NCBI GenBank assembly: GCA_029937545.1
Contig: JAPYPR010000011.1
Location: 35,203 to 82,462 of the forward strand
Length of the DNA stretch: 47,260 nt
Direction: 5' to 3'
Source: Erythrobacter sp.
Lineage (GTDB): Bacteria > Pseudomonadota > Alphaproteobacteria > Sphingomonadales > Sphingomonadaceae
The translations under genes were made by a program, and so were the position numbers. Below, piece after piece: positions 1 through 8,276 of this stretch (positions within the stretch are counted from its first letter, which is position 1; the number at the start of each line of letters is the position of its first letter). Below the pieces are notes generated by a model that saw only the letters and a program-made list of their open reading frames with translations, had not been told where the DNA came from and did no database searches.

Positions 1-636
1 GCCTGCAGCGTCGGATCCTACGGCGGATTGTCGGTCGGTAGCGCCGGATATTACGACGATCGCTATTACAACGACGGCTATTACGGCTGGTACGACGACT
101 TCTATTATCCGGGCACCGGCTATTTCGTGTACGACCGGGACCGCCGTCGCCATCGCTGGAATGCGCGCCAGCAACGCTATTGGCTGGCCCGTCGCGCTCA
201 GATCCGCGACCAGCGCAGCCTGCGCGCCAATTGGGACCGGTGGGAACGTCGCGCTGAACGTCGGGCAGATCGACGCGAACGCTATCGCGACCAGCGCCGT
301 GCAGAACGACGCCGCGACTATCGCCAGGAGCGCAGAGCCGAACGCCGCCGCGAATACCGGCCGAAACAGCGGGCCGAGCGCCGCCGCGAAATTCGCCGCG
401 AACGCCGTCAGGAAGCCCGCCGCGATTATCGCCAGCAGCAGCTTGCGGAACGCCGCCGCGAGGCTCGCCAGGAAGCGCGGCAACGCGTCCGCCAGCAGCA
501 GCGTCAGCAAGCGCGCCAACAGGCCCGGCAGCGCGCCGGTCAGGAAGCCCGGCGCGATCGCCGTCAGGGAGCGCGCAGGGTCCAGCGCCGCGACCGGGGC
601 GAGAGGCGCAGGAATCGCCGCCGCGACGACGACTGA
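1..636 (+). CDS. Partial Arg-rich, Tyr/Gly-headed envelope protein (5' end outside window)
   Basis: The frame is open from base 1, so the true start lies upstream; a TTG at 28 is the first start-like codon but is probably internal. The visible N-terminal part is rich in Tyr, Gly and Asp, followed by a long basic tract built of imperfect repeats around the core AERRRE/DYRQE, ending in RRRDDD. The first visible residues are Ala-Cys-Ser, so a lipobox cysteine just inside the window edge is conceivable but cannot be confirmed. Similar secreted Tyr/Gly-then-Arg proteins are common and uncharacterised in sphingomonads. The basic tail would be expected to bind polyanions or form helix; no function can be assigned. 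A good intrinsic terminator follows at 649-682. Confidence 0.7.
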   Translation, partial: ACSVGSYGGLSVGSAGYYDDRYYNDGYYGWYDDFYYPGTGYFVYDRDRRRHRWNARQQRYWLARRAQIRDQRSLRANWDRWERRAERRADRRERYRDQRRAERRRDYRQERRAERRREYRPKQRAERRREIRRERRQEARRDYRQQQLAERRREARQEARQRVRQQQRQQARQQARQRAGQEARRDRRQGARRVQRRDRGERRRNRRRDDD

Positions 637-648
637 TCGAACAACGCG

Positions 649-682
649 AAAGGGCGGCCATAACGGTCGCCCTTTTTCTTTT
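649..682 (+). terminator. Intrinsic terminator of the Arg-rich gene
   Basis: AAAGGGCGGCC and GGTCGCCCTTT form an 11-bp stem (one G-U pair) with a 5-base loop, followed by a T-rich run (TTTTTCTTTT). It lies 13 bases after the stop at 636. Confidence 0.85.
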
Positions 683-788
683 GGTGGGTCCTGTAAATTG
701 AAGGATAAGGGTTCGGACCGTGATGTAGGAACGGGCGGAACCCTATCCCTTGCCGCTCGCTAGGAAGGGCGAAAGGAGTTTCCCAATC

Positions 789-1220
789 ATGACCATCACA
801 AAACACGGCAGCGCCACTTACGAAGGCTTCGGCAAGGACGGCAAGGGCCACGTCTCGACCGGCTCCGGGGCCCTCGCCGCCCAGCCCTACGGCTTCCAGA
901 CCCGCTTCGAGGACAAGGCCGGGACCAATCCGGAAGAACTCATCGCGGCGGCCCATGCCAGCTGTTTCACCATGGCCCTGTCGTTCAAGCTGGCGGAAGC
1001 CGGGCATACCGACGGTAGCGTCACCACCAGTGCCGACGTCAGTCTGGAGAAGGACGGCGACGGATTCACGGTGACCAAATCGGCGCTGTCCACCAAGGGC
1101 AAGGTTCCCGGAATGGATCAGGCGAAGTTCGAGGAACTGGCCGCCGATGCCAAGGCGAATTGCCCGATCTCGAAACTGCTCAATGCCGAGATCACGCTGG
1201 AGACCAAGTTCGAAGTATGA
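789..1220 (+). CDS. OsmC/Ohr-family peroxiredoxin
   Basis: A 143-residue OsmC-type thiol peroxidase that reduces organic hydroperoxides in the cytoplasm. The two catalytic cysteines are present: Cys59 in AAHASCFTMAL and Cys125 in KANCPISKLL, the spacing expected for the OsmC branch. ATG 789 is chosen over the upstream in-frame ATG (750) because AAAGGAG sits just upstream (about 771-777) and family members begin at this methionine. It appears monocistronic: terminators lie on both sides, and the gene converges on the desaturase-like gene. It could be called osmC, but OsmC paralogues are frequent, so only the family is assigned. Confidence 0.92.
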   Translation: MTITKHGSATYEGFGKDGKGHVSTGSGALAAQPYGFQTRFEDKAGTNPEELIAAAHASCFTMALSFKLAEAGHTDGSVTTSADVSLEKDGDGFTVTKSALSTKGKVPGMDQAKFEELAADAKANCPISKLLNAEITLETKFEV

Positions 1221-1229
1221 TTACTGTAT

Positions 1230-1260
1230 GGCCCGGCCGGACGCGATGTCCGGCCGGGCC
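1230..1260. terminator. Bidirectional hairpin between convergent genes
   Basis: A perfect 12-bp inverted repeat (GGCCCGGCCGGA / TCCGGCCGGGCC) with a 7-base loop lies between the stops of the OsmC gene (1220) and the minus-strand desaturase-like gene (1266). There is no strong T-run, but the stem is very stable and the placement is typical. Confidence 0.7.
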
Positions 1261-1265
1261 CTTCG

Positions 1266-2114
1266 TCAGGCGGCCTCGGGTGCCGCCTCCTCTCCAACCG
1301 GTTCGCATATCTCTTTCTTGTTCTCCGGAAAGAACGGCCACAGCAATTGCTGGCCGAGCGTTGCCGGGGCGAGGTTCTCGACGCCATAGCTCTGCGGATA
1401 GGTGCGCGTGATCTTCGCGGTGCCGAACAGCACGTCCCAGAAGAACAGCAGGTTTCCGTAGTTCCCCTTGTACTGCACCACCGGATCGTCCGCATGGCGA
1501 CCATGGTGGGCATGGTGCGTGGCTGGCGTCGAGATCGTGCGCTCCACCACCCACATGACGGGCAAAAGCCAGCCGATCCGGTCGAGCGGCTTGTCCCAGG
1601 CGACATCCGAATGCGCGCCGGTGATGACTAGCAGCTTCACCACGATGTAGCCCGCATAGACCCAGCCGAGCCCGAGCCAGATCAGCACGCCCGAGACCCA
1701 CAAGCTCGGCATCAGCGCGTAGTAAATCACGTTGTTCCGGTAGACGAGCCGCACGCTCATGTAGCGCGCGTTGTGATGGGCGCGGTGGAGGTTGTAGAGC
1801 CAGTGCGTCGAATGGCTCGCGCGATGCCACCAGTATTGGAGCATGTCGTCCGCGACGAGAAACAGAGCAATCGCGGCAAAGACGTTTAACCCCGATAGCG
1901 CGCCGGCATAGTGCGGGGCGAGCATGTCGGCGATGGCGCCTGCCGAAAACAAAACTGCGGGCTGGGCCACCGCCAGCAGCATGGTCATGCTGACCGCCTC
2001 GACGATCCCGTCGTCGCGGGTCTGCTCTACCTTGCCGAACAGGTTCGAGCGCTACAGTTCGAGCGCGGCATAACCGAAATAGATCGCGACGATCGCCAGG
2101 GTGGAGGTGGGCAT
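1266..2114 (-). pseudogene. Sterol desaturase/fatty acid hydroxylase-family gene interrupted by one amber codon
   Basis: Membrane di-iron oxygenase of the fatty acid hydroxylase superfamily. The His clusters are present: HRASH, HRAHHN and THHAHHGRH, between hydrophobic segments. The natural start looks like ATG 2114 (MPTSTLAIVAIYFGYAALEL), but codon 21 is TAG (2052-2054), where Trp or a similar residue is likely (TGG to TAG is one base). The frame continues without further damage to the stop at 1266. A 240-residue product could begin at ATG 1988, keeping all His boxes but losing the first membrane segment. The gene is divergent from the Crp/Fnr gene, which also carries a single nonsense codon. 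A sequencing error, recent inactivation or a functional shortened protein are all possible. The substrate is unknown. Confidence 0.75.
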
Positions 2115-2180
2115 TGCGGGTCTCCGACAAAATTGCGTGTGCTTGTCGATTCCCGGGATAGCCTTTACCGAAGCGAAAGA

Positions 2181-2867
2181 ATGTCGGGATTTTTACAATC
2201 TGCTGCGACTCGGCGATCGCTGTCTGCGCCGATGTTGTTCGCCAGCCTCGACACCGGGCTTCAGGCACATCTGAAGCGCGGGGCGCGGCGGCGGCAATTC
2301 ACCGAGGGGCAGATCATCCAGCAGCGCGGTCAGGTGGCCGACGGCTTCTAACTGATCGAGGAGGGCGCGGTCATGGTCGGCCAGTTCGGACGCGACGGCG
2401 ATTTCCGCGCAGTCGCCCTGCTCGGCCCGGGCGATTCCTATGGCGAGCTGGCCGTCTTCGCGCAGAGGCCACGGATCGTCGATGCCGTGTCGCGCGGGGA
2501 AAGCCGGTTGCGGCTGATCGGGGCGAAGGCCTTCCTCGACGCGCTGGGCAATTACCTCGCCTCGATGCGCGCGCTGCTCGGCGCGCTGTCGGAGCAGTTG
2601 CAGGATACGCTGGGTCAGCTGGCCGGAATGCGGCGCGGCACTAATCCGGCGCGCATGGCGGGACTGCTCGCCAATATGGCCGGGCCGGGCGACGGGCCTG
2701 CGAGCGTCGCCATCACGCAGCAGGAGCTTGCCGAGCTGCTCGGCATCACCCGCGCCACGGCAAATGCGGCGCTGAGCGAGTTGCAGAAACGCAAGCTGGT
2801 GACGCGCGGCTACCGCAGCATCGCGATCCCCGACCGCGCGGCGCTGGCGCTGTTTGCGCTGGAGTGA
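2181..2867 (+). pseudogene. Crp/Fnr-family transcription regulator with one in-frame ochre codon
   Basis: The full frame from ATG 2181 would encode 228 residues, the usual Crp/Fnr length: a cyclic-nucleotide-binding-like beta domain (motif GDSYGELAVFA near residues 85-95) and a C-terminal winged helix with recognition helix around QQELAELLGITRATANAAL. Codon 57 is TAA (2349-2351) within VADGF-stop-LIEEGAV, where Tyr or Trp is normal in this family. Nothing else is damaged. Reinitiation at ATG 2373 would give 164 residues lacking the front of the sensory barrel. It is divergent from the desaturase-like gene with only 66 bp between start codons, suggesting it once regulated that neighbour. No FNR-type Cys cluster is visible. 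Confidence 0.75.
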
Positions 2868-2908
2868 GCGACAGGGAAGAGGCTGCTCTTGGGTGGAAAG
2901 CGCTTACT

Positions 2909-3997
2909 TCAGGTATGCTGCGACACTACGCTGAGCGTCATCCCATCGCCTGTAGCTGTCCACTCGGCGTTTGCTCCTAGCGAGTTCGCAAGCGAGTGAA
3001 TCACCCTGGTACCCAGTCCGGATTTTGCCATTGCCCGCTCCGCATCCAACTTGGTCGCTGCCCCGTTATCGCGGCATACAATCGACCACGATCTGGCATC
3101 GCTTTTAATTTGCACGTTGATGGTCCCTGTCCCATCCATCGAGCCGTGCTTCACACTATTAGACACGAATTCATTCACAATTAGGAGCAGAGCATTCGCC
3201 AACTGAGGGGTTGTCTCGATAGCTTCAACTTCAATCACCAACGTGACAGCTTCCGGGATAAGGTATCGAAGGTCTGTCTGTACTCGTTCGAACAACGATT
3301 TCAGGTCGATATGGCCACCGGCTTCCAGCTCGTGCAATTCAGCGTGAAGCGAAGCTAGAGATCGAATGCGAGTGCTTGCGTCCTCCAGTTCCAGCCTAAG
3401 CACGTCAAGAGATGTTCTACGGGCTTTCATTGAGAACATTGCGCCGATCGAGGCCAACGAGTTCTTTACACGATGATCCACCTCCCTTCGCAGCACACGC
3501 TCATCTTCGAGAGCAACCCGGAGATTGAGTTCACGCATTACGTGTTTCGATAGGACCGTCAAAATCTTACGCTGGCGATCGGTGAGGGTTCGCGGTTTGT
3601 GGTCGAGTACACACAGGGTTCCCAATGGTAGACCGTTCGCCCCCTTGAGAACTGCTCCCGCATAAAAACGAAATCCTGGTTCTGATGTGCACAGGGGGTT
3701 GTCCGCCATACGTTCATCTCGAAGCGTATCGGGTATCTCTACGAAATCGCCCTGAAGGATGACGTGGCCACATAAGCTCGTTTCGATGGGCGTGGACCTT
3801 ACGCCGAGGCCGACCTCGGCTTTGAACCACTGACGTCCCTCGTCGATGAAGTTCACGACCGAAACAGGTGTCTCGCATATATCGGAGGCGATCTCGACTA
3901 GCTCATCGAAATCCTTTTCCCTCTCGGTGTCGAGAATACCGTAACGGCGAAGCTCCGTTAGGCGCTCCTCTTCCTTAGGGTGAAGGCTGGGTTTCAT
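2909..3997 (-). CDS. GAF-domain sensor histidine kinase, HWE/HisKA_2 type
   Basis: A 362-residue soluble kinase. Residues about 25-165 form a GAF domain (motifs SLCGHVI, FYAGAVLKG, LGTLCVLD). The HisKA_2 dimerisation segment has the phosphoacceptor in REVDHRVKNSL (His175). The HATPase domain follows (N-box LLIVNEFVSNSVKHG; GLGTRVIHSLA). There is no membrane segment, so it senses a cytoplasmic or diffusible cue; such kinases include light and general-stress sensors, but the GAF domain gives no clear chromophore cysteine assignment. No response regulator is adjacent. Codon use and base composition are visibly more AT-rich than in both neighbours, suggesting later acquisition. Confidence 0.88.
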   Translation of the reverse strand: MKPSLHPKEEERLTELRRYGILDTEREKDFDELVEIASDICETPVSVVNFIDEGRQWFKAEVGLGVRSTPIETSLCGHVILQGDFVEIPDTLRDERMADNPLCTSEPGFRFYAGAVLKGANGLPLGTLCVLDHKPRTLTDRQRKILTVLSKHVMRELNLRVALEDERVLRREVDHRVKNSLASIGAMFSMKARRTSLDVLRLELEDASTRIRSLASLHAELHELEAGGHIDLKSLFERVQTDLRYLIPEAVTLVIEVEAIETTPQLANALLLIVNEFVSNSVKHGSMDGTGTINVQIKSDARSWSIVCRDNGAATKLDAERAMAKSGLGTRVIHSLANSLGANAEWTATGDGMTLSVVSQHT

Positions 3998-4089
3998 CCG
4001 GGCGTTCTAGCATAGACACAGGAGTTGGGAACTGCGCTAGTTGTCGGCAATCGGGTCGTTAGCGGTCAACCCGCGCTCCGGCTCACTCC

Positions 4090-4743
4090 TCAAGCCCTCG
4101 GATTGACTTCGCTCACATTCGCGCACGGTCCGCCGTCCTCGTCCTCGCTGCCGCCGAGCTGGGTCAGCACCAGGATGCCGCCGACCACCAGCAGCACGAA
4201 CACCGTCGTCACTGTGCCGAGGTATTTGTCGATCACCCGCTTGATCGGTGCGCCGAAGACGCGGAACAATATGCCCACGGTCATGAAGATCAGCGCGCGG
4301 GCGAAGAGGCTGGAGAGCACGAAGGTGACGAGGTTCATGCCGACGAAGCCGGCGGTGATCGTCAGCAGCTTGAACGGCACCGGCGTCGCGCCGGCGATCA
4401 GGATCGCTTCGAAATCGTACTCGCGCAGATGGCAGGCGGCGACCGGGAACGCCTCGGTCAGGCCGAGCGTGCCGATCAGCCATACCCCGACCGTATCGTA
4501 GAGCCCCCAGCCGATCGCATAGCCGAGCAACGCACCCGCGACCGAGGACAGCGTGGCGATCACCGCAAAGCGGATCGCCTTGTTCGGCTCCGCCAGGCAC
4601 ATCAGCCCGAGCAGCGGGTGCGGCGGGATCGGAAAGAAGCTCGATTCGACGAAGCAGAAGAACGCCAGCCACCATTCCGCATGGGGGTGCGAGGCCTTTT
4701 CCATGGTCCATTCGTACAGACCGCGCAGCGGTTTCATGAGCAT
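4090..4743 (-). CDS. YqaA-family (DedA/SNARE-associated) inner membrane protein
   Basis: A 217-residue polytopic protein with about four to five hydrophobic segments, including the re-entrant family motif around ESSFFPIPPHPLLGLM and a second amphipathic stretch GATPVPFKLLTITAGF. Family members belong to the VTT/DedA group linked to lipid scrambling and membrane homeostasis; the YqaA branch has no proven substrate. Start is ATG 4743 or ATG 4737; neither has a strong ribosome site. It is divergent from the GTA cluster across a 240-bp region carrying the GTA promoter candidate. Confidence 0.85.
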   Translation of the reverse strand: MLMKPLRGLYEWTMEKASHPHAEWWLAFFCFVESSFFPIPPHPLLGLMCLAEPNKAIRFAVIATLSSVAGALLGYAIGWGLYDTVGVWLIGTLGLTEAFPVAACHLREYDFEAILIAGATPVPFKLLTITAGFVGMNLVTFVLSSLFARALIFMTVGILFRVFGAPIKRVIDKYLGTVTTVFVLLVVGGILVLTQLGGSEDEDGGPCANVSEVNPRA

Positions 4744-4983
4744 GATGTTGGCAGGACCCCAGGCGTTTCCGACATGCGCCCGACTAGGCGAGCGCAACGC
4801 TGTTGGCAATGATCTCGGCGCGAACCTATTTGGCACTTTTTTATTGACATCGTGACGCTGTTTGGGTACATACAAAGAACATCGCGATAGTGTGATTCAC
4901 CAGCCAGCAGCGTTTCGAAAGGCGGCGGCGACCATCAGGTCGCGGCCCGCCTGTTGCGCTGCGCACGACAGACGGAGGGATGC
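4744..4983 (+). promoter_or_regulatory. Region upstream of the GTA cluster with a near-consensus sigma-70 promoter
   Basis: TTGACA (4844-4849) and TACATA (4867-4872) are separated by exactly 17 bp, a near-perfect sigma-70 layout pointing at the terminase genes. The predicted start near 4879 gives a leader of roughly 105 nt, containing a hairpin GCGACC-ATCA-GGTCGC (4928-4943), then GGAGGG and the GTG start at 4984. No TTAA-N7-TTAA CtrA half-sites or GTTC-N7-GTTC LexA box were seen. The segment 4744-4843 shows no gene; it should hold the promoter of the divergent yqaA-like gene. Confidence 0.65.
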
Positions 4984-5460
4984 GTGGCAAAAGCGAAAAA
5001 GGCCAAACGGCCGCCTCGCCAGTGGAAGGACAAATTCCTCGCCGAACTGGCCCGGACATCGAACGTCGCTGCCGCCGCGCGAAAGGCGGATGTCGATCCG
5101 GGCGCAGTCTACAAGGCGCGCCGCAGCGATGCCGAATTCTACCGCAATTGGCAGGAAGCGCTCGCCGAAGGATACGACAATCTCGAAATGGACCTGCTGC
5201 GCCGCCTGCGCATCGGCGAACTGACCGGCGGCGGCCCAACCAAGAGCCGCCGCAAGTTCGACAATGCCATCGCTTTTCGCCTGTTGGCCGCGCATCGCGA
5301 AGCCGTTGGCCGCCAGAAGGCCCTGCGCGCCAATGAAGACGAGGACGCGATTATCGCCTCCATCAACGAAAAACTGTCCAAGATGCGCGAGCGGCGCCTG
5401 GCAATGGAAGCCGAAACCGAAAAGGCTGACGTCTACCGGGTGGAACCGGATGGCGAATAG
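4984..5460 (+). CDS. GTA small terminase subunit (orfg1 position)
   Basis: A 158-residue protein opening the GTA cluster and overlapping the large terminase by 11 bp. The N-terminal part is basic (AKAKKAKRPPRQW), followed by a helix-turn-helix-like segment SNVAAAARKADVDPGAVYKA typical of small terminases that recognise or load DNA. The C-terminal half is helical and charged. In RcGTA the corresponding protein acts as TerS in largely sequence-independent packaging; that role is transferred by position and fold. GTG 4984 is preferred over ATG 4954 because GGAGGG lies 5 bases upstream of it. Confidence 0.85.
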   Translation: MAKAKKAKRPPRQWKDKFLAELARTSNVAAAARKADVDPGAVYKARRSDAEFYRNWQEALAEGYDNLEMDLLRRLRIGELTGGGPTKSRRKFDNAIAFRLLAAHREAVGRQKALRANEDEDAIIASINEKLSKMRERRLAMEAETEKADVYRVEPDGE

Positions 5461-6796
5461 GACGCCGGAGCAGGAGGACCTGCTCGAAGAGCTGTTGCGG
5501 ATCAAGGACGACCAGACACGCTTCAAGGCGATGGAGATGCTTCGCCCTGCCGAACGCAGGGCGTTCAAGCACGTCTGGGAACTGTGGTCGCGGTGCGAGC
5601 AGCGCGCGCCCAAGGGCGACTGGCAGTGCTGGCTCATCAGCGCAGGCCGCGGCTTCGGCAAGACACGCGCCGGGGCCGAATGGGTGCGCGAATATGCCAA
5701 GCGCCATCCCGATGCGCGGATCGCGCTGGTCGGGGCTAGCCTGGCGGAAGCGCGGGCCGTCATGCTCGAGGGCGAAAGTGGCCTGCTGGCCATCGCACCG
5801 CCGGACAATTGCCCGGTGTTCGAACCATCGCTCCGCCGCGTGCAATTCGGCAATGGCGCGCAGGCGTTTCTCTACTCGGCAGGCGAGCCGGAGAGCCTGC
5901 GCGGGCCGCAGCACGACGCAGCCTGGTGCGACGAGATCGCGAAGTGGGACAATGCCTCCGACCGCGCGATGAAGGCTTGGGACAATATGCTGATGGGCCT
6001 GCGCCTGGGCGAACAGCCGCAGGTGGTAGCGACCACGACTCCGCGCCCGGTACCGCTGATGCGCCGCCTTCTGGATACGCCCGATGGCAGCACCGTGGTC
6101 ACCACAGGTTCGAGTTACGAGAATGCCGCCCACCTGCCCGCCCGCTTCATCGGCCGGATGCAGCGGCAATACGGCAAGACCGCGCTGGGGCGGCAGGAAC
6201 TCGACGGGGTGATGCTGGAGGATATCGAGGGCGCGCTGTGGTCGCGGTCGCTGATCGAGCGGTGCCGCGATGCGGACAATACCATGCCGATGGCGCGCGT
6301 CGTGGTCGGCGTCGATCCGCCTGCCAGCGAGCGCGGCGACGAGTGCGGCATCGTGGTGTGCGGCGTGGGCGAGAACGGTGTGGCACAAGTGCTGGCCGAT
6401 TGCTCGGTCGCGAAGCCCTCGCCCGAAGGCTGGGCGCGCGCAGTGGCTGAAGCGGCAGGCGCGTGGCAGGCCGACCGCGTGGTGGCCGAGGCGAACCAGG
6501 GCGGCCAGATGGTCGGCAGCGTCCTGCGCGCGGCCGACCTCGCCCTGCCGCTGACGCTGGTCCACGCGAGCCGCGGCAAGGTCGCGCGCGCCGAACCGAT
6601 CGCCGCGCTCTACGAGAGCGGACGGGTGCGGCACGCCGGCCTGTTCGCGAAGCTGGAGGACCAGCTCTGCGGCCTGATGGTGGGCGGCGGCTACGAAGGG
6701 CCGGGCCGCTCGCCCGACCGCGCGGATGCGCTGGTCTGGGCGCTCAGCGAACTGATGTTGGGGCGGCGCGGTCGCCCCCGGATACGAAACTTCTGA
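5450..6796 (+). CDS. GTA large terminase subunit (ATPase/nuclease, orfg2)
   Basis: A 448-residue packaging motor. Walker A is SAGRGFGKT (64-72), Walker B with catalytic Glu is AAWCDE (157-162), and coupling motif ATTTPRP is near 194-200. The C-terminal RNase H-like nuclease shows VVVGVDPP (Asp289), VVAEANQGG (Glu347) and SPDRADALVWA (Asp423/426), so both activities look intact. It powers headful filling of GTA capsids with chromosomal DNA through the portal. ATG 5450 overlaps the small terminase stop, indicating translational coupling; the upstream reading frame is a shadow of that gene. Confidence 0.95.
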   Translation: MANRTPEQEDLLEELLRIKDDQTRFKAMEMLRPAERRAFKHVWELWSRCEQRAPKGDWQCWLISAGRGFGKTRAGAEWVREYAKRHPDARIALVGASLAEARAVMLEGESGLLAIAPPDNCPVFEPSLRRVQFGNGAQAFLYSAGEPESLRGPQHDAAWCDEIAKWDNASDRAMKAWDNMLMGLRLGEQPQVVATTTPRPVPLMRRLLDTPDGSTVVTTGSSYENAAHLPARFIGRMQRQYGKTALGRQELDGVMLEDIEGALWSRSLIERCRDADNTMPMARVVVGVDPPASERGDECGIVVCGVGENGVAQVLADCSVAKPSPEGWARAVAEAAGAWQADRVVAEANQGGQMVGSVLRAADLALPLTLVHASRGKVARAEPIAALYESGRVRHAGLFAKLEDQLCGLMVGGGYEGPGRSPDRADALVWALSELMLGRRGRPRIRNF

Positions 6797-6810
6797 CTTA
6801 AGGAATTCCC

Positions 6811-7959
6811 ATGTCCTTCCTCACCAGTATCGCCTCCGCCTTCAAGGGCGGGGGCCAGTCGCGCGTGCCTGTTTCGCGTGGCTTCATCTCACCCTGGGCG
6901 ACCGCGCTCGATGCGGGGCCGGCGCCGTTCGACTATGCCAGCGCGGTGCGCGAGGGGTATCTCGCCAATCCGATCGCGCAGCGTTCCGTCAGGATCGTGG
7001 CCGAGGGGGTCGGCGGGGCGCCGGTCGCCTGCGAGGACGAGCGGCTTGCCAAGCTGCTCGCCTGTTCCTGCGGGTCCCAGCCGCTGCTCGAGGTGCTGGC
7101 GGCGCAATTGACGCTGCACGGCAATGCCTGGGTCCAGATCGTCAAGGACGGCGCAGGCGTGCCGGTCGAACTCTATCCGCTGCGGCCGGAGCGGGTGCAG
7201 GTGGTGGCGGGCGAGGATGGCTGGCCGACCGCCTATCGCTATGTCCTCGCCGATCGCACGCTGACTATCCCGCTGGAAGACGAGGACGGGTGGCCGAACG
7301 TCGTCCACCTCAAGGGCTTCCATCCGGTGGATGACCACTATGGCGCAGGGTGCCTCGCTGCCGCAGCGCCTGCCGTCGCGATCCACAATGCGGCGAGCGA
7401 GTGGAACCGCGCGCTGCTCGCCAATGCGGCGCGGCCGAGCGGTGCGCTGGTCTATGACGGCGGCGATGCGGCGGGGCTGACCGCCGAACAGTTCGACCGG
7501 CTCAAGGCCGAGTTGCAGAGCGCCTTCCAGGGCCATACCAATGCCGGGCGGCCGATGCTGCTCGAAGGCGGGCTCGACTGGAAGGCCATGAGCCTGTCGC
7601 CCGCGGACATGGATTTCGCCACGCTCAAGGCCGCGGCGGCGCGCGACATCGCGCTGGCATTCGGCGTGCCGCCCATGCTGCTCGGCCTGCCGGGCGACAA
7701 TACCTACGCCAATTACCGCGAGGCGAGCCGCGCGCTGTGGCGGCTCACCCTGCTGCCGCTGGCGGGCAAGATCCTGAACGGCCTGCACGCCGGAATGAGC
7801 GACTGGTTCGCGAGCGCGCCGAGCGTCGATCTCGATCGGGTGCCGGCACTGGCCGAGGACCGCGAGAAGCTGTGGAGCCAGGTCAGCGCCGCCGATTTCC
7901 TCAGCGCCGAAGAAAAGCGCGCGATGCTGGGCATTGCGCCGCAGGAGACTATCCGATGA
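6811..7959 (+). CDS. GTA portal protein (HK97 family, orfg3)
   Basis: A 382-residue HK97-type portal. Family features include QRSVRIVAEGVGG near the N-terminus, the stem/wing core GNAWVQIV...YPLRPERVQVV, and FGVPPMLLGLPGDNTYANY, the conserved segment near the tunnel. It forms the dodecameric ring at one capsid vertex that accepts the terminase and later the connector proteins. AAGGAA lies just before ATG 6811. Its TGA overlaps the ATG of the next gene (ATGA at 7956-7959). Confidence 0.94.
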   Translation: MSFLTSIASAFKGGGQSRVPVSRGFISPWATALDAGPAPFDYASAVREGYLANPIAQRSVRIVAEGVGGAPVACEDERLAKLLACSCGSQPLLEVLAAQLTLHGNAWVQIVKDGAGVPVELYPLRPERVQVVAGEDGWPTAYRYVLADRTLTIPLEDEDGWPNVVHLKGFHPVDDHYGAGCLAAAAPAVAIHNAASEWNRALLANAARPSGALVYDGGDAAGLTAEQFDRLKAELQSAFQGHTNAGRPMLLEGGLDWKAMSLSPADMDFATLKAAAARDIALAFGVPPMLLGLPGDNTYANYREASRALWRLTLLPLAGKILNGLHAGMSDWFASAPSVDLDRVPALAEDREKLWSQVSAADFLSAEEKRAMLGIAPQETIR

Positions 7960-8276
7960 CCAGAGAAGACATGCTCGCCCGCCTGATTGCGCAGGCGGCG
8001 AACCCCGATCCGCATGGGGGCGTCGAACTCATCACGCTGCGCGCCATCGTGGAGGAGGCGAGCGAGCTCGGCGCGAACCGCGCGCTCGACCGGCTCGGCC
8101 TGTCGGATGCACGAGCGCAGGACGATATCGACGAGCTGCGCGAGCTGCTCTCGGCCTGGCGCGATGCCAAGGCGTCCGCGTGGAAGGCGGCGGTCGAGTG
8201 GCTGGTGCGCGGCGTGCTGGCACTGCTGCTGGTCGGCATCGCGGTGCGGCTGGGCGTCGGGGAAATGCTCTCGTGA
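7956..8276 (+). CDS. Small GTA membrane protein (orfg3.5-like, DUF6127 type)
   Basis: A 106-residue protein between portal and protease, in the position of orfg3.5 in alphaproteobacterial GTAs. The first two thirds are charged and helical (ASELGANRALDRLGL, DELRELLSAWRDAK); the end is a single hydrophobic helix VRGVLALLLVGIAVRLGV, predicted to span or anchor in the inner membrane. It may tether procapsid assembly to the membrane or act outside the particle; its function is unknown. It is coupled at both ends by ATGA/GTGA overlaps. Confidence 0.85.
   Translation: MTREDMLARLIAQAANPDPHGGVELITLRAIVEEASELGANRALDRLGLSDARAQDDIDELRELLSAWRDAKASAWKAAVEWLVRGVLALLLVGIAVRLGVGEMLS

Noticed and set aside
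161..763. Long alternative-frame ORF over the Arg-rich gene
   Set aside because: It is a shadow of the repetitive high-GC basic gene in another frame, with Ala/Arg-only composition and no start signal.
4744..4953. tRNA or attachment site upstream of the GTA cluster
   Set aside because: No cloverleaf arms or T-loop GTTCGAATC-type sequence found; no tRNA was recognised anywhere in the window.
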